64,000 bases of DNA from Reticulitermes speratus. Its lineage: Eukaryota > Arthropoda > Insecta > Blattodea > Rhinotermitidae. The stretch is taken from positions 44,858,980-44,922,979 of the forward strand of contig JAJKFL010000042.1 in assembly GCA_021186555.1 (NCBI GenBank), given 5' to 3'. This document shows positions 44,752-55,819 of this stretch, piece after piece. Every line of letters begins with the position of its first letter. The first letter of the stretch is position 1. The position numbers and the translations under genes were made by a program. The notes under the pieces are model-generated. The model searched no databases. It was not told where the DNA came from and worked only from the letters and a program-made list of their open reading frames with translations.

Positions 44752-45450
44752 AACAGAAAGAGGACAACACACATACACAAAGAATAAAGGACAGCATACA
44801 ACACACATACACAAATAATAAAGGACAGCATACAACACACATACACAAAGAATAAAGGACAGCATACAACAAACATACACAAAGAATAAAGGACAGCATA
44901 CAACAAACATACACAAAGAATAAAGGACAGCATACAACAAACATACACAAAGAATAAAGGACAGCATACAACAAACATACACAAAGAATAAAGGACAGCA
45001 TACAACACACATACACAAAGAATAAAGGACAGCATACAACAAACATACACAAAGAATAAAGGACAGCATACAACAAACATACACAAAGAATAAAGGACAG
45101 CATACAACAAACATACACAAAGAATAAAGGACAGCATACAACAAACATACACAAAGAATAAAGGACAGCATACAACAAACATACACAAAGAATAAAGGAC
45201 AGCATACAACAAACATACACAAACAATAAAGGACAGCATACAACAAACATACACAAAGAATAAAGGACAGCATACAACAAACATACACAAAGAATAAAGG
45301 ACAGCATACAACAAACATACACAAAGAATAAAGGACAGCATACAACAAACATACACAAACAATAAAGGACAGCATACAACAAACATACACAAAGAATAAA
45401 GGACAGCATACAACAAACATACACAAACAATAAAGGACAGCACACAACAC
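44752..45450. repeat. Minisatellite, 34-bp unit, ~20 copies, in a LINE 3' UTR
   Basis: AAAGGACAGCATACAACAAA recurs every 34 bases (44786, 44820 and so on). It lies between LINE C-terminal remnant 45590-45735 and the LINE tail 44680-44750, in the position where the neighbouring copy has a single ACACAAACAGCACAAC stretch. Because 34 is not divisible by three and the unit lacks stops on the minus strand, all three minus frames stay open for ~250 codons; none is a gene. Confidence 0.95.
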
Positions 45451-45589
45451 ACAACAAAAAAGGAGAACAATACAAGTAACAACAAAACACAAATCAAATG
45501 CTGTCTGAACAGCAACATATCATAAACACAGATAGGAAACTGACAGCGTATCAAATTAAAACAAAATATGATTTATAGAAGTGACGTTT

Positions 45590-45735
45590 TTGCACACCAA
45601 ATTAGCGGCTGCAACGCAACAAGCAGAAGGACAATTTATACAAGCACTGGAATAAGTGGGGTGTTCCTAAAGTGACCAGTAAGAACCCGGACACCTGTGT
45701 TATGCCGAAGGACGAGCAGCATTTTGGTCCTGTAT
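45590..45735 (-). pseudogene. LINE C-terminal fragment, frameshifted
   Basis: Minus-strand pieces GPKCCSSF and, in another frame, CINCPSACCVAAANLVCK align in order with the C-terminus of 44329-44676. At least two frame changes are present. Confidence 0.6.
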
Positions 45736-45868
45736 AAACAGTAACAATAAACAATTACGATAATTTATTACAGCTCAGTTCTGGATGCAATTTCTGAACT
45801 GTTCGCCTTTAACACCGATTTGTCACGGTGCAGATTCCCTCTATATTACGCATATTACACTATGTTAC

Positions 45869-46388
45869 AGGGGCACGCGGTGGCGCAGTTGGTTGAGGCA
45901 CTGCGCTACAAACCGGAACGTCGCGGGTTCGATTCGCCGATCCCAGTGGCCGCACGGTCTAAGGCGTGGGTCTTCGGCCGCTCGCTTACTAGGATCGTGG
46001 GTTCGAATCCCACCGGGGGCATGGATGTTTGTGTTGTGTTAGTTGTAAGGACGGTAGTATGGACCGTAAAGTGACATGAAGGACGAAAGGATTTAAACAG
46101 TACAAAAATGGATCAAAGGGGGAAAACCCCGGACAGGCAAAAAAAAAAAAAAAAATTCCCGATTCACTGGAATTTTTCATTGACATAATCGTTTAGGTCG
46201 CACTATGGCCCTGGGGTCGACTCAGCCTCTAACAGAAATGAGTACCAGGAATCTTACCTGGGGGTAAAGGCGGCCGGTGCGAGGGGCTGATAACCTTACC
46301 ACCTTCATGTGCCGATTGTCTAAAAACCTGGGAGCCTCAACCTCCTGGAGCCCTAAGGGCCTGCCAAGGCCTGTAATGGGATTGCTTT
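45869..46388 (+). mobile_element. SINE type C interrupted by a type A insertion
   Basis: TSD TTACACTATGTTAC at 45855-45868 and 46389-46402. The head GGGGCACGCGGTGGCGCAG has box A TGGCGCAGTTGG, and box B GGGTTCGATTC sits right before the insertion at 45939. The body resumes at 46160 (CCCGATTCACTGG) and continues CTGGGGTCGACTCAGCC and CATGTGCCGATTGTCTAAA. Confidence 0.9.
45939..46158 (+). mobile_element. SINE with type A head and unrelated 3' half
   Basis: CCGATCCCAGTGGCCGCACG and box B GGGTTCGAATCCCACC are type A, but after ATGGATGTTTGTGTTGTG the sequence becomes GACGGTAGTATGGACCG and GGATTTAAACAGTAC, ending in A15. None of the type A body follows. The split target can be rejoined with an ATTC overlap. 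Confidence 0.75.
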
Positions 46389-46589
46389 TTACACTATGTT
46401 ACTTCTGTATTCATTTTACTTTATTCTGCTATTTACACATTAATTTACCTAAAAACATCTCATTTGCTTTTATTTACACAATTTTATTATTTTTCTGTAC
46501 GTTAATTTATCACTCAAATCTATTCACTTTTTACATCTCTTTATTACCTAAAATATAAAGGACAATTTCCTTTACGTATTTTTTCTCTG

Positions 46590-46836
46590 GCGCTACAGCC
46601 CAAATCCGCCTCACTGACGACGTTTGTAGACCACACACAATTAGACACACACACTCACACACCCGGTATAACTCATCTGAACGACTGATCAGCTCGTCGC
46701 AGAGGCCTCTGCCTACAGAACACAAAACAAACTTCACAGACGAACATCCATGCCTTCAGCGGGATTCGAACCCGCGATCCCAGCAATCGAGAGGCTGCAG
46801 ACCTCCGCCTCAGACCGCATGACCACCGGGATCGGC
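46590..46836 (-). mobile_element. SINE type A, diverged
   Basis: Head reversed at the right (GCGGGATTCGAACCCGCG) and TGATCAGCTCGTCGCAGAGG. It lacks a clean TSD (TCCTTTACGTAT versus TCTTTTATGTAT), indicating age. Confidence 0.8.
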
Positions 46837-47004
46837 TTCTTTTATGTATGTTTATTCTAATTCCTCTCAATTTCCAAAATCTTCCTTTCAAAGAAGTCAA
46901 CCCAATTCTTCCTTTTCTAACACGGTATTCAGTATTATTTCATACCCCCACCTATGAGGACACTCACATCATTATCTGAGGCTTCACAGCGGTGAATCAA
47001 GGTC

Positions 47005-47170
47005 TATATTTTCTGGAGTGTGACGCCGTGTACTTTGGAAAAGGAGTACCGCAAAGTTTCGGAAAATATGCTGAAGCCATCTTCTCGTACTCAGATGGAG
47101 GCATCATGTTCCTCCAGAGTGTTCGTACCAATCTCCGAAACTACGTGGCGTCACGTCCCAGACGACGGTT
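47005..47170. mobile_element. Degenerate inverted unit with TTTCGG/CCGAAA motif
   Basis: TCTGGAGTGTGACGCCGTG at left and ACGTGGCGTCACGTCCCAGA at right. Between them are AGTTTCGG...CATCTTC and CTCCGAAAC. Related to 16490-16600. The hAT element at 47179 inserted just beside it. Confidence 0.35.
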
Positions 47171-47178
47171 ATGTAGAC

Positions 47179-47644
47179 AAGTGGTATTCAACCTTTTTTG
47201 TTCGCGTACCCCCACATATAATTTCTCTTCAACTTTGTACCCCCAAAGTTGTTGGTGCATAATTCAAGTTATACACAGTCCATAATCTACATCTAAAATA
47301 AGTTAAATAAATTACATCCAAAATAATGTATTAAATAATAAGTTTTAAATGACAAAAAGGAGAGTCAAGCTATTAAATAACAAATATATTATATGCACTA
47401 TGTGGAATAAAATGAAACTAGCCGCCCAGATAAGAATCGCATAAAGGAGAGAGAGAGAGAGAGAACAATGGCGCTCCCAAATCGCATGTCCTTACGTCCG
47501 GTCTCTTGTGGCTAACCCTAAATCTGGCCCTGATTATTCAATGTTTATCATGAAATAACATTTATTTTTGTTTTAATTTTACGTACCCCCTAACAAGTCT
47601 TCGCGTACCACCGGGAGTACGCGTACCCAGGTTGAAAACCACTG
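47179..47644. mobile_element. hAT-type MITE, 466 bp, perfect 8-bp TSD
   Basis: ATGTAGAC lies at 47171-47178 and 47645-47652. The ends AGTGGTATTCAACCTTTT and CAGGTTGAAAACCACTG are inverted repeats with second-layer complementarity (GCGTACCCCC and the reverse GGGAGTACGC). No coding capacity. A (GA)n run is at 47450-47463. Confidence 0.9.
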
Positions 47645-47652
47645 ATGTAGAC

Positions 47653-48754
47653 TATTAAAATGGATCCTAAGGAAAGTGGGCAGCAGGTGTAAACTTGCCT
47701 CAGGAAAAGGATCAGTGGCAGGTTCTTATGAACATGGTAAGGAAACTTCAGGTTCATCGCATGTGGATTTCTTGATTCGCTAATTACCAACATCCGAAAA
47801 AAAGACTCTGCTCCATGAGGTTCTTTTGTTAGCTAATGAGTTTAGTCAGTCACTTGCTATACGAATTACATCAGTTCCAGTGTTCAGAAAACTGTCAAAT
47901 CCCAAAAACCCTGCATTTGACAAAGGAATCTTGAAATATTTGGAAATCCAACACATTTAATCACGGTCCACTTTCGGCAAACGCATTTATTCAAATGAAC
48001 ATTCTTCTCTCCCATAAAAGAAGCTTCAAATCCAAGTCTTTATTTTACTCCCAAAAACAATCACAATTTTTATTAACAGAGGAGAAAGACAGAGATGTGC
48101 TTAGCTACATAAACACTTCTAGGCCAATAAGATCAACACGCCACGATCCAGTCCATTCCAAGCACTCAGGAGAAGTATCTGTGGTATATAGGAATGATTT
48201 GCATAAATTCGATTAAGGCAAGTGCAAGCGAAGCTCTTTAACCACCCTGGAGCAGCACCTCCACGTAGCAATGTAGCGTTTGAATGCCTGCTGGTATAGC
48301 GGGCTATTCTATTAATACAAAAATTTTACAATTAACAATAGAATAAGGATGATCTCGTGACGTGTCAAGCCGTGAAATTTTGTAGTTGGTAAAGAGTTTC
48401 GGAAGAATTTGTTTCCTCCGTTTTCAGGGTAGAAGAGTAATTCGAGCTAGGGGAAAAGAGGTAAAGGTATGGAGAATGAAGAAACGCGACTGTGAGCGAA
48501 CCAATGGGAGACAGTAGAACATTTGGGCGAACCAATGGGAGTCAGTGACACAAATGGCAGACGTGAAGAGAAAAGGCATGAATAAGGGTAACCGGAAATG
48601 GGCAAGAAATAATGGAAATTAAAGCAACTCCATGGATCAGAACTTCTTGAGACGCTAATCTCTGCGTAGGAAATCAAGAAATTTATTACTCGTACTACAG
48701 CCATAAGAGCCCGCCATCTGAGCCAAACAATTTCAGTTCGTAGACTATTATCAC
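47653..48754. other. Mostly unannotated
   Basis: A degenerate hammerhead-tip-like trace is present near 48360-48430 (GTTTCGGAAGAATTTGTTTC, TTTTCAGGGTAG). Tandem similarity (CGAACCAATGGGAG twice near 48498 and 48528) is a short duplication. No coding region is supported. Confidence 0.4.
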
Positions 48755-49615
48755 ATTTATTTATGATCCATTATCATATGTCTTTATGATCCATTTTAAT
48801 ATTATCTTCAAATTATGATTTCTTTCGTTCATATTTCTTTATGATCCATTTTAATATGATCTTCAAATTATGATTTCTGTCGTTCATATTTCTTTATGAT
48901 CCATTTTAATATTATCTTCAAATTATGATTTCTTTCGTTCATATTTCTTTATGATCCATTTTAATATCATCTTCAAATTGTGACTTCTTTCGTTCATATT
49001 TCTTTATGATCTATTTTAATATTATCTTCAAATTGTGATTTCTTTATTATCCATTTTAATATTATCTTCAAATTATGACTTCTTTCGTTCATATTTCTTT
49101 ATGATCTATTTTAATATTATCTTCAAATTATGACTTCTTTCGTTCATATTTCTTTATGATCCATTTTAATATTATCTTCAAATTGTGACTTCTTTCGTTC
49201 ATATTTCTTTATGATCTATTTTAATATTATCTTCAAATTGTGATTTCTTTATTATCCATTTTAATATTATCTTCAAATTATGACTTCTTTCGTTCATATT
49301 TCTTTATGATCTATTTTAATATTATCTTCAAATTATGACTTCTTTCGTTCATATTTCTTTATGATCCATTTTAATATTATCTTCAAATTGTGATTTCTTT
49401 ATTATCCATTTTAATATTATCTTCAAATTATGACTTCTTTCGTTCATATTTCTTTATGATCTATTTTAATATTATCTTCAAATTATGACTTCTTTCGTTC
49501 ATATTTCTTTATGATCCATTTTAATATTATCTTCAAATTGTTCTTTCTATCCTTAATATATATTCATAATCCATTTTAATATTATCTTCAAATTGTGCTT
49601 TCTTTCGTTCACGTT
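48755..49615. repeat. Minisatellite, 55-bp unit with shorter variants
   Basis: TTTATGATCCATTTTAATAT recurs at 55-base spacing (48786, 48841, 48896). Some units lack TCGTTCATATTTCTTTATG and are about 38 bp. About 16 units. No gene content. Confidence 0.95.
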
Positions 49616-50033
49616 TTCCTTACACACCCTGTAGGCATTTCCCTACACTCCCATACGTGTCACGTGTGCCGTTTATCTCATCCTCCTTGAAACAATCATC
49701 CTAATCATACTAGGCGAGGCATACAAATAACAAAGACCCTCATTATACACTTCTTTCCAGCATCCTGCTACTTCCTCCCTTCTAGGTGCAAAACCCCTCC
49801 TCAGCACCTTGTTCTAAAACACAGTGTTTAACAACTCGTTTATTTACACACTTAAGCAATTTAAGAAAACCGTAAACGAATAAAACTACTCGATATCGAT
49901 ATCAATACATCTGATTTCGATGTGGAGTGTTACGTCAATTGATAGCCCCAAGATACATTACAGTACAGTTCAAGTCAGGTTCTAGCATTCTGTCTGTTAG
50001 ATTAAAATTGTAGCTGTCAACAATCCAGACACA
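49616..50033. other. No recognisable feature
   Basis: Unique-looking sequence. Confidence 0.35.
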
Positions 50034-50046
50034 AAGAGTCGGTCTT

Positions 50047-50307
50047 TTTTTTTTTTTTTCTTTTCCTATGGCTCGACAGCCCTATATGGGCCAGGGCCTC
50101 CTCGTTTCGTCGAGGTTTCACGATCACACTTTAAACACACCACAGTCGGTAGGACTCCTCTGGACGAGTGATCAGCCCGTCGCAGAGACCTCTACCTGAC
50201 AACACACAACACCCCACAACAAACATCCATGCCCCCGGTGGGATTCGAACCCACGATCCTAGTAAGCGAGCGGCCGAAGACCCACGCCTTAGACCGCGAG
50301 GCCACTG
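50047..50307 (-). mobile_element. SINE type A, full copy
   Basis: TSD AAGAGTCGGTCTT (50034-50046) and AAGAGTCGTTCTT (50308-50320), one mismatch. Long T run (minus-strand A tail), CTATGGCTCGACAGCCC end, and head with GGGTTCGAATCCCACC on the minus strand. Confidence 0.9.
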
Positions 50308-50320
50308 AAGAGTCGTTCTT

Positions 50321-51149
50321 ACCTTCAGCATAATCGTAATTAAATCTGACTTCTGGGTTTATGGTCTAGAATGAATTCGCATTTGAATCTCTTTGACCAC
50401 ATTTATATGTCACAAACAGAAATTGTGTAACAAGCAGCAGACCGAACGCTGACGTGTTACTGCGGTACAGCGTGTTCTGTTAAGTGACTGCTGTGAGCGT
50501 CGTGGCGTTTCACTTCAGTCGACATCGCTCTCGTGTTTTTTAATAGCTTACTGCAATCACAGGAATCAAAATTTCTATTTTACTCGTTTAAGAATAAAGT
50601 TTATAGAAATCGTATTTAAAGTTTCAGTTCGCACTTTACATAAGACACTCTTTTACTTTAAAATGACCAACCAGTGGAGAAATAACCATTATTATTTTGT
50701 GAGAATCATACGAAACATATGAATATACTTTGGGGCAAAATGCAAATATTGACGCCGGTTCGTTTCCCTGTGGAACGCCTATTGTAATAGTATCGTCGAT
50801 CCGTACGTCTAAACATCACGCATATAAGAACTCGGGAACAGCAGAACGGATATTCATAAAATTTCGCAGTAGAGAATTTTAGTAAAAAAAAAAAATTATT
50901 GTCATTTACATTGAGGTCAGACATTTCACACGACGAGCTGCGTTCGTTCCTACCCTCATCTGTAAAACTATGTCATGATTAGGCTTTTACTGAATTTTAA
51001 AGACGTCTGCTGTATTCTCTTAATGTAACGTTCTACTGCAATATGACCTATATACTATATTAAATAATTTAGGACTACATAAAGTCCATATATATCTGCC
51101 GATTTACATTTCTCTGGATGTCAGTACTCTCTTTTCCAAAAATGTTCAG
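50321..51149. other. No recognisable feature
   Basis: AT-rich, no supported gene. Confidence 0.35.
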
Positions 51150-51290
51150 AGCAGCTCTGGGGCCCACCCAACATTCTATTCAATCGCTACCAAGGTTCTT
51201 GCTGGAAATAAAACTGCTGAAGCGTAAATATGACCACTAACCTCCATCTAGTGTCAAGATTAGGAATGGGTGGAGCTATACCTCCCCCCC
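51150..51290 (+). mobile_element. SINE type B fragment, forward
   Basis: GAGCAGCTCTGGGGCCCACC, CATCTAGTGTCAAGATTAGG and GGTGGAGCTATACCTCCCC reproduce the reversed type B body without the head. Confidence 0.6.
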
Positions 51291-52040
51291 CACATATGCA
51301 TTCGTAACATGGACAGGGGGTAACTTTACCTTTATCTTATTTTTATTCGCATTTATCAGTCTTTTGCCTGAAATAATCACATTTACGTCATATGTAACAT
51401 AGCATCGACAGTTAGTCTTAACTGTAAACCGAAAGAACGATAAGTGTTACGAAATGCGTAAAATTCCCAACTTGTTTGACGTCGATGTATTTGTTAACAC
51501 GCGGTGCAATATAGAACAAAATGATGTAGTGTTTTAAGGGGGTTAATATTTTGCAGGTACGAAGCAAAACTGAAACGAACACTTAGCAGAAGTTTCGCCA
51601 ACCTAAGGAAGATGAATAAAACTTCTGTGGACAAAAGGCATGGTGGAATAGAGGGGGGGGGGGGGGTTAGAGGGGGATGGAAAGATTAATGGTTTCTCAC
51701 CAAGGCGCAGTAAAAGTTTTCTTAACAAAGTACTGAACTCTGAGTGTGAGGTGACCTGTTCTGTGCAAACACAACCCTGTATAGGAATGTATCTAAACAC
51801 TTTCCTCTTTGGAAGAAACTAAAATTGATGTCAATTCAAGTTTCATACAAACACTTTCCATCTTTCTTTCTCCCTTTATTAAGGCACATGCCCTCCCCGC
51901 CTAGACAGAGACGTCTTAATAGCTTCGGTTCTTACGAATTTCTGTATGTGACACAACCAAATCAATTTGTTCTCAAAAGAAAACAGGAAGGAGCAAATAC
52001 GTTGCTGTCAGAACCTCTTAAAGCACAGTGGTTACTGAAG
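51291..52040. other. No recognisable feature
   Basis: Contains a long G run near 51653-51667. CTTAAAGCACAGTGGTTACT at 52017-52037 resembles the satellite long unit and may be a monomer stub. Confidence 0.35.
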
Positions 52041-52045
52041 GCATG

Positions 52046-52137
52046 CATAACATAATGTACATACATAACATAATGTACATACATAACATAATGTACATAC
52101 ATAACATAATGTACATACATAACATAATGTACATACA
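52046..52137. repeat. 18-bp tandem repeat, ~5 copies
   Basis: ATAACATAATGTACATAC repeats five times. Confidence 0.9.
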
Positions 52138-52425
52138 AAACACTTCGCAGTATGTAATCTCGTGAATTTCGTAAAAGGTTCAGAATAAATTAAATGATCC
52201 GTAGTTTTAGAAATTGCTTCTTTTATGAAACCTTCTACAGCAGACGGCTAGTTCCTTCTTCAGTTCTTCAACCTGCCGGTAGTATCGCTGACAGACATTT
52301 AACAGACAGCTGACATAATCATTAATTTCAGTGGCACTACCGCATCATTTACCATTAATCTACGTTTGTGTCTGTATATTACAGTGTTACACAGAGCCCA
52401 TGCGAGAAATAAAAAAAAAGGACAA

Positions 52426-52945
52426 TCGATGTACGTATAGGTAACATTCAGCTGCGTTCGCGTAACCATTGTAGCCGTGGAAAAGCAAAATAAGTATTAC
52501 ATATTCTGAGCGTGGGTCTGTAGCCTTAAGTTATCCAGCATGCAAAGCGCATGCGCCGTATTATATTCTGGTCTGTGGCCTGTCCGGCTCTACCATATTT
52601 TTGCACGTTATCTCATAAATGGCACGATTTTCGGAAAAAGTTATTGAACGTAAAATGTGTGTTTTTTTATTTTCTCGACAATTTTTGTCTGACGCATTTC
52701 TCATTCTAAGAATAATTCAGCGATATACTGTCATAAATATAAACAGGTCTTCGTGTAAAGTACCGTTATTGTTGTCTGATTTTAATGAAACTTGAATTTT
52801 CTAGACAGATGTTCGGAAAAAAAAAAAGAACTCAAATATCAAATTTCATGAAAATCCTTCCATTGGTAGCCGAGTTGTTCGATGCGGACGGACAGACATG
52901 ACGAAGCTAGTAGACGCACGCTTTTCGCAATTTTTATGAGCGCGC
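52426..52945 (+). repeat. Family F repeat, near full length
   Basis: Landmarks in order: GCGTTCGCGTAACC, GCATGCGCCGTATTATATT, TAAAATGTGTGTTTTT, GACATGACGAAGCTAG, CTTTTCGCAATTTTTATGAG. Sequence 52946-53448 has no recognised feature. Confidence 0.75.
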
Positions 52946-53450
52946 CTAAAACTATATAATTTCGCCCCAACAGTTTACATTTTGCACCTAACAAAGAAAC
53001 ATAATAAGACTGGTTCAAATTTTCAATTGTGAGAAAACCTAAGATAAAGTTTCATTACGTATCGTCAAGACACTGGAATGCCTGGAGCAGACGAAGCGGA
53101 CTGCAAGACGCTGTAAGAACAATCTCGATTTCCAAACAGAAAGACATATTATTTTACTTCAACTCCAAAAGGTCTAGAAAGCAAACAGCCAGAAATATCC
53201 AAGGCGACTGAAATGCAACGGAACCGTAAGTTCTGTAAGATATCTCCGTTCTTGTTAATAATGTAGACAAGGAGCTTGGAATTGTAATATTACTCTTTCA
53301 TGAGATATTCATGACGTAATTAACAGTCAGTGGTGTTTCGCTTCCAGTGAGATACGCGTGGCGAAACTGAGCTAAACTTATGCACACGTCTGCTGATCTT
53401 TACACAAATATAAGACAAAGTTACATTTAATGTACAGTGGAAATAATATA

Positions 53451-53527
53451 CAGGGTATACACAAAAGAATGGTGCGGTTTCCCTTTATTCACCATTGAAA
53501 CCGCACCATTCTTTTGTGTATACCCTG
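53451..53527. mobile_element. 77-bp mariner-type MITE (left of sandwich)
   Basis: Perfect hairpin: CAGGGTATACACAAAAGAAT, GGTGCGGTTTC and complement, ends at CCCTG. TA at 53449-53450 and 53528-53529. The loop CCTTTATTCACCATT is shared, inverted, with 54083-54159. Confidence 0.9.
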
Positions 53528-53529
53528 TA

Positions 53530-54080
53530 CAGGGCATACACAAAAGAATGGTGGAAAGCTGGTTCTTACCCCAACTGAATACCAATTATGACGATTACAT
53601 TCTACAACTGGACGTAGCTCCCCCCCCCCCCCCATTTTCACAGGAATGTACGAGTGCTTCTCAATCGTGTTCTTCCACAGCGCTGGATCGGACGTGCTGC
53701 TGCAAATGGAGACGAGAAACTTCTCCCTTGGCCACCCCGTTCGCCAGATCTTACACCGTGCGATTTCTTTCTTTTGGGGGTTCGTTAAAGACAGCGTTTA
53801 TGTACCACCATTGCCCACGTCCATCCATGAAATTCGTGATCGGATAACGCATGCACTGCAGGCCATTACAGCGGACATGCTACACCGGGTCTGGGATGAG
53901 TTTGATTACCGTGTGGATGTGTGTCGTGTGACCCAGGGTGCACACATTGAAGGATTGTAATTACCAAATGAGAAACTTGGACAGTTGCCGCCGCTGACGG
54001 TGTATGTTGTGCCCGTGTAAGGTGAGACATACGTTTTTTATTCACTTTAGATACCGCACCATTCTTTTGTGTATGCCCTG
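53530..54080 (+). pseudogene. Tc1/mariner transposase remnant with both terminal repeats
   Basis: TIRs CAGGGCATACACAAAAGAAT (left) and its complement ending GCCCTG (right), flanked by TA (53528-53529 and 54081-54082). The coding part starts near the second catalytic Asp (QLDVAPPP, 53611-53613) and goes on PWPPRSPDLTPCDFF (third Asp at 53762-53764) to KDSVYVPPLP, WDEFDYRVDVCRV and GAHIEGL-stop at about 53960. The N-terminal half with the first Asp and DNA-binding helices is deleted. A 14-C run and an extra T before GGGGG shift the frame. The Asp-Asp gap of about 46-49 codons is longer than in classical mariners. Confidence 0.85.
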
Positions 54081-54082
54081 TA

Positions 54083-54159
54083 CAGGGTATACACAAAAGA
54101 ATGGTGCGGTTTCAATGGTGAATAAAGGGAAACCGCACCATTCTTTTGTGTATGCCCTG
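54083..54159. mobile_element. 77-bp mariner-type MITE (right of sandwich)
   Basis: Same hairpin as 53451-53527 with the loop inverted. TA at 54081-54082 and 54160-54161, so neighbouring elements share single TA dinucleotides. Confidence 0.9.
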
Positions 54160-54161
54160 TA

Positions 54162-54480
54162 TATTCTTACTTAACATTAGAAAACTCTATACTTTACTTC
54201 TAAATAAATAATTACTTTAAAAGACTTCTTAGTTTTCGATGACATATTAATCCTCTTTTAGTTTTATGAGCTAAAAAACTTTTTTTTTTTTGGGAATTCC
54301 AAGATTGGTTGGAAACTTGTTAGAATTTTTTATTATATCTGTAATTAGTATTATTCTCGAAAAGAACAAAAAGTTCATATTTTAACATTAAAAGTTTCCT
54401 TTCACGCCCTAAGTACATGAAAATATTTTTAATATTTTAATATAATATATTTATTATATTTTAATATCTTAATATACAAT
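54162..54480. other. No recognisable feature
   Basis: AT-rich. Confidence 0.35.
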
Positions 54481-54607
54481 CTTGACTTGTATCCAGTTTC
54501 GGCTTTTACAACTCCAACTTTTGTAACGCTGATATGTCAGTTATCTACAAAAATATAATCTTAATGGGATGCATTTCAATTATCTTTCTTTACGCATTTT
54601 TAATTAT

Positions 54608-54650
54608 TTGATAATGGCTTTTCACATAAGCCGAAACACGTAGCAAGGAA
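54608..54650 (+). ncRNA. Hammerhead-like motif, degenerate
   Basis: TTGATAATGGCTT, AAGCCGAAACACGTAGC: stem II GGCTT/AAGCC is kept but the core is TTGATAA. An opposite-strand TTTCGGC trace lies near 54493. Confidence 0.3.
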
Positions 54651-54826
54651 AATAAATAGTTTTTAACAAGCACTGCATACTCTTAATTTATATTCTTAAC
54701 CTGATTTTAGCGTATATATATATATATATATAATATTGCTAATGTTTTAATTACTCAATGTTGTAATTTATTATGCACAGATTGCTATGATATGTTCCTG
54801 CATCAGAACGAGAATTCCTCCCTGAA

Positions 54827-54855
54827 GATGTCTAAAGATAGCCGAAACATGGAGG
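54827..54855 (+). ncRNA. Hammerhead-like motif with mutated cleavage site
   Basis: Stem I CTCC/GGAG, core CTGAAGA plus U, imperfect stem II GTCT/AGCC, GAAACATGG. The NUH triplet is lost (GGA). Confidence 0.4.
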
Positions 54856-54900
54856 GGGTACACCACAGAATAACAAAAATTGTATAGTAAAGAGAGTCTT

Positions 54901-55203
54901 GCCAATCATAACAATCTTTGTATATTAATTAAGTTGAAATTTATTAAGATACGTGTTTCGGCTCACCTATAAAAGAGTCATCGTCAGGCAGCAAGATACA
55001 AAGGGAAAATTGTGTTATATATTATACAGCTTCATTATTATTTGCGTTAATACCTCAACTGGTATATCATAAAAATATATATATGATGAGCAAAAATTAT
55101 TGGTTACAATACAAAGTATATGACAGTAATCATTTAAAAGGTGAGCCGAAACATGTAGCTAAATAAATTTCTACTTAATTAATATACGAAGATTGCTGTG
55201 ACT
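54901..55203. mobile_element. Inverted hammerhead-tip element
   Basis: CAATCTTTGTATATTAATTA at left and TAATTAATATACGAAGATTG at right are complementary, as are GCTCACC and GGTGAGC. The left half carries the motif CTGACGA plus U with stem II and GAAACACGTA (minus, 54951-54988). The right half begins only at GGTGAGCCGAAAC. Confidence 0.6.
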
Positions 55204-55357
55204 GACGATACTCTCCTTATTTTTGTATTTGAATCACAAAGGGATGTCATACTTAAAATAAAACAGCGTACTGTTATTAAATGTGCAATAATTTCGAATA
55301 AAATATAAGTCAATGTGTCTACTGCATGGAATATGTAGGAATAATATTATGTCTGTT

Positions 55358-55758
55358 GTCGACCTCGGTGAACTAGTGGTTAGCGTGCTCGCCACTGGAC
55401 CCAAGGTTCGCGGGTTCGATCCCGACCGAGGTCGATGGATTTTAGGATGATAAAAATCCGGAGCACCACTTCCTTCGGAGGGGAATTAAAGCCGTCGGTC
55501 CCATGTCGTAGATTTACGGCATGTAAAAGAACCTTACGGGCATGAATAAAAATGTTGCGTAAGCCAAATTGCCTCCATTTCTCATCCAAGTCTCCTGACT
55601 GCCTGCCAGATGGCTCTGGCGTGCACATCAGGATCGATAGAACACTAAGCGCGGCTAGCTGGCCGGTCACCAGCTGCCATGAATGCGCATGACTTAGTAA
55701 CCTCGACAAGAGGAGGCCCAGGCCCATACAGGGCTGTTGAGCCAAGAATTATTATTAT
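55358..55758 (+). mobile_element. SINE type E, 401 bp, with perfect 16-bp TSD
   Basis: TSD TAATATTATGTCTGTT at 55342-55357 and 55759-55774. The head is tRNA-shaped: GACCTCGG at the start pairs with CCGAGGTC after box B, box A TGAACTAGTGG, box B GGTTCGATCCC. Body: GGGAATTAAAGCCGTCGG, GCCAGATGGCTCTGGC. The 3' end GAGGAGGCCCAGGCCC and GGGCTGTTGAGCCA is homologous to the 3' end of type A. (ATT)n tail. Probably the youngest SINE here. Confidence 0.92.
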
Positions 55759-55819
55759 TAATATTATGTCTGTTACACTGAGTTAGTTACTGCCTCAGGG
55801 CATTGCGTCATCAGTATTC

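Noticed and set aside
44712..45554. Three overlapping ~250-280 residue Cys/Tyr-rich open frames on the minus strand
   Set aside because: The 34-bp tandem unit has no stop on that strand and its length is not a multiple of three, so all frames stay open; no gene.
55358..55435. True tRNA gene
   Set aside because: The tRNA-shaped head is followed by a SINE body, a shared SINE 3' end and a 16-bp target duplication.
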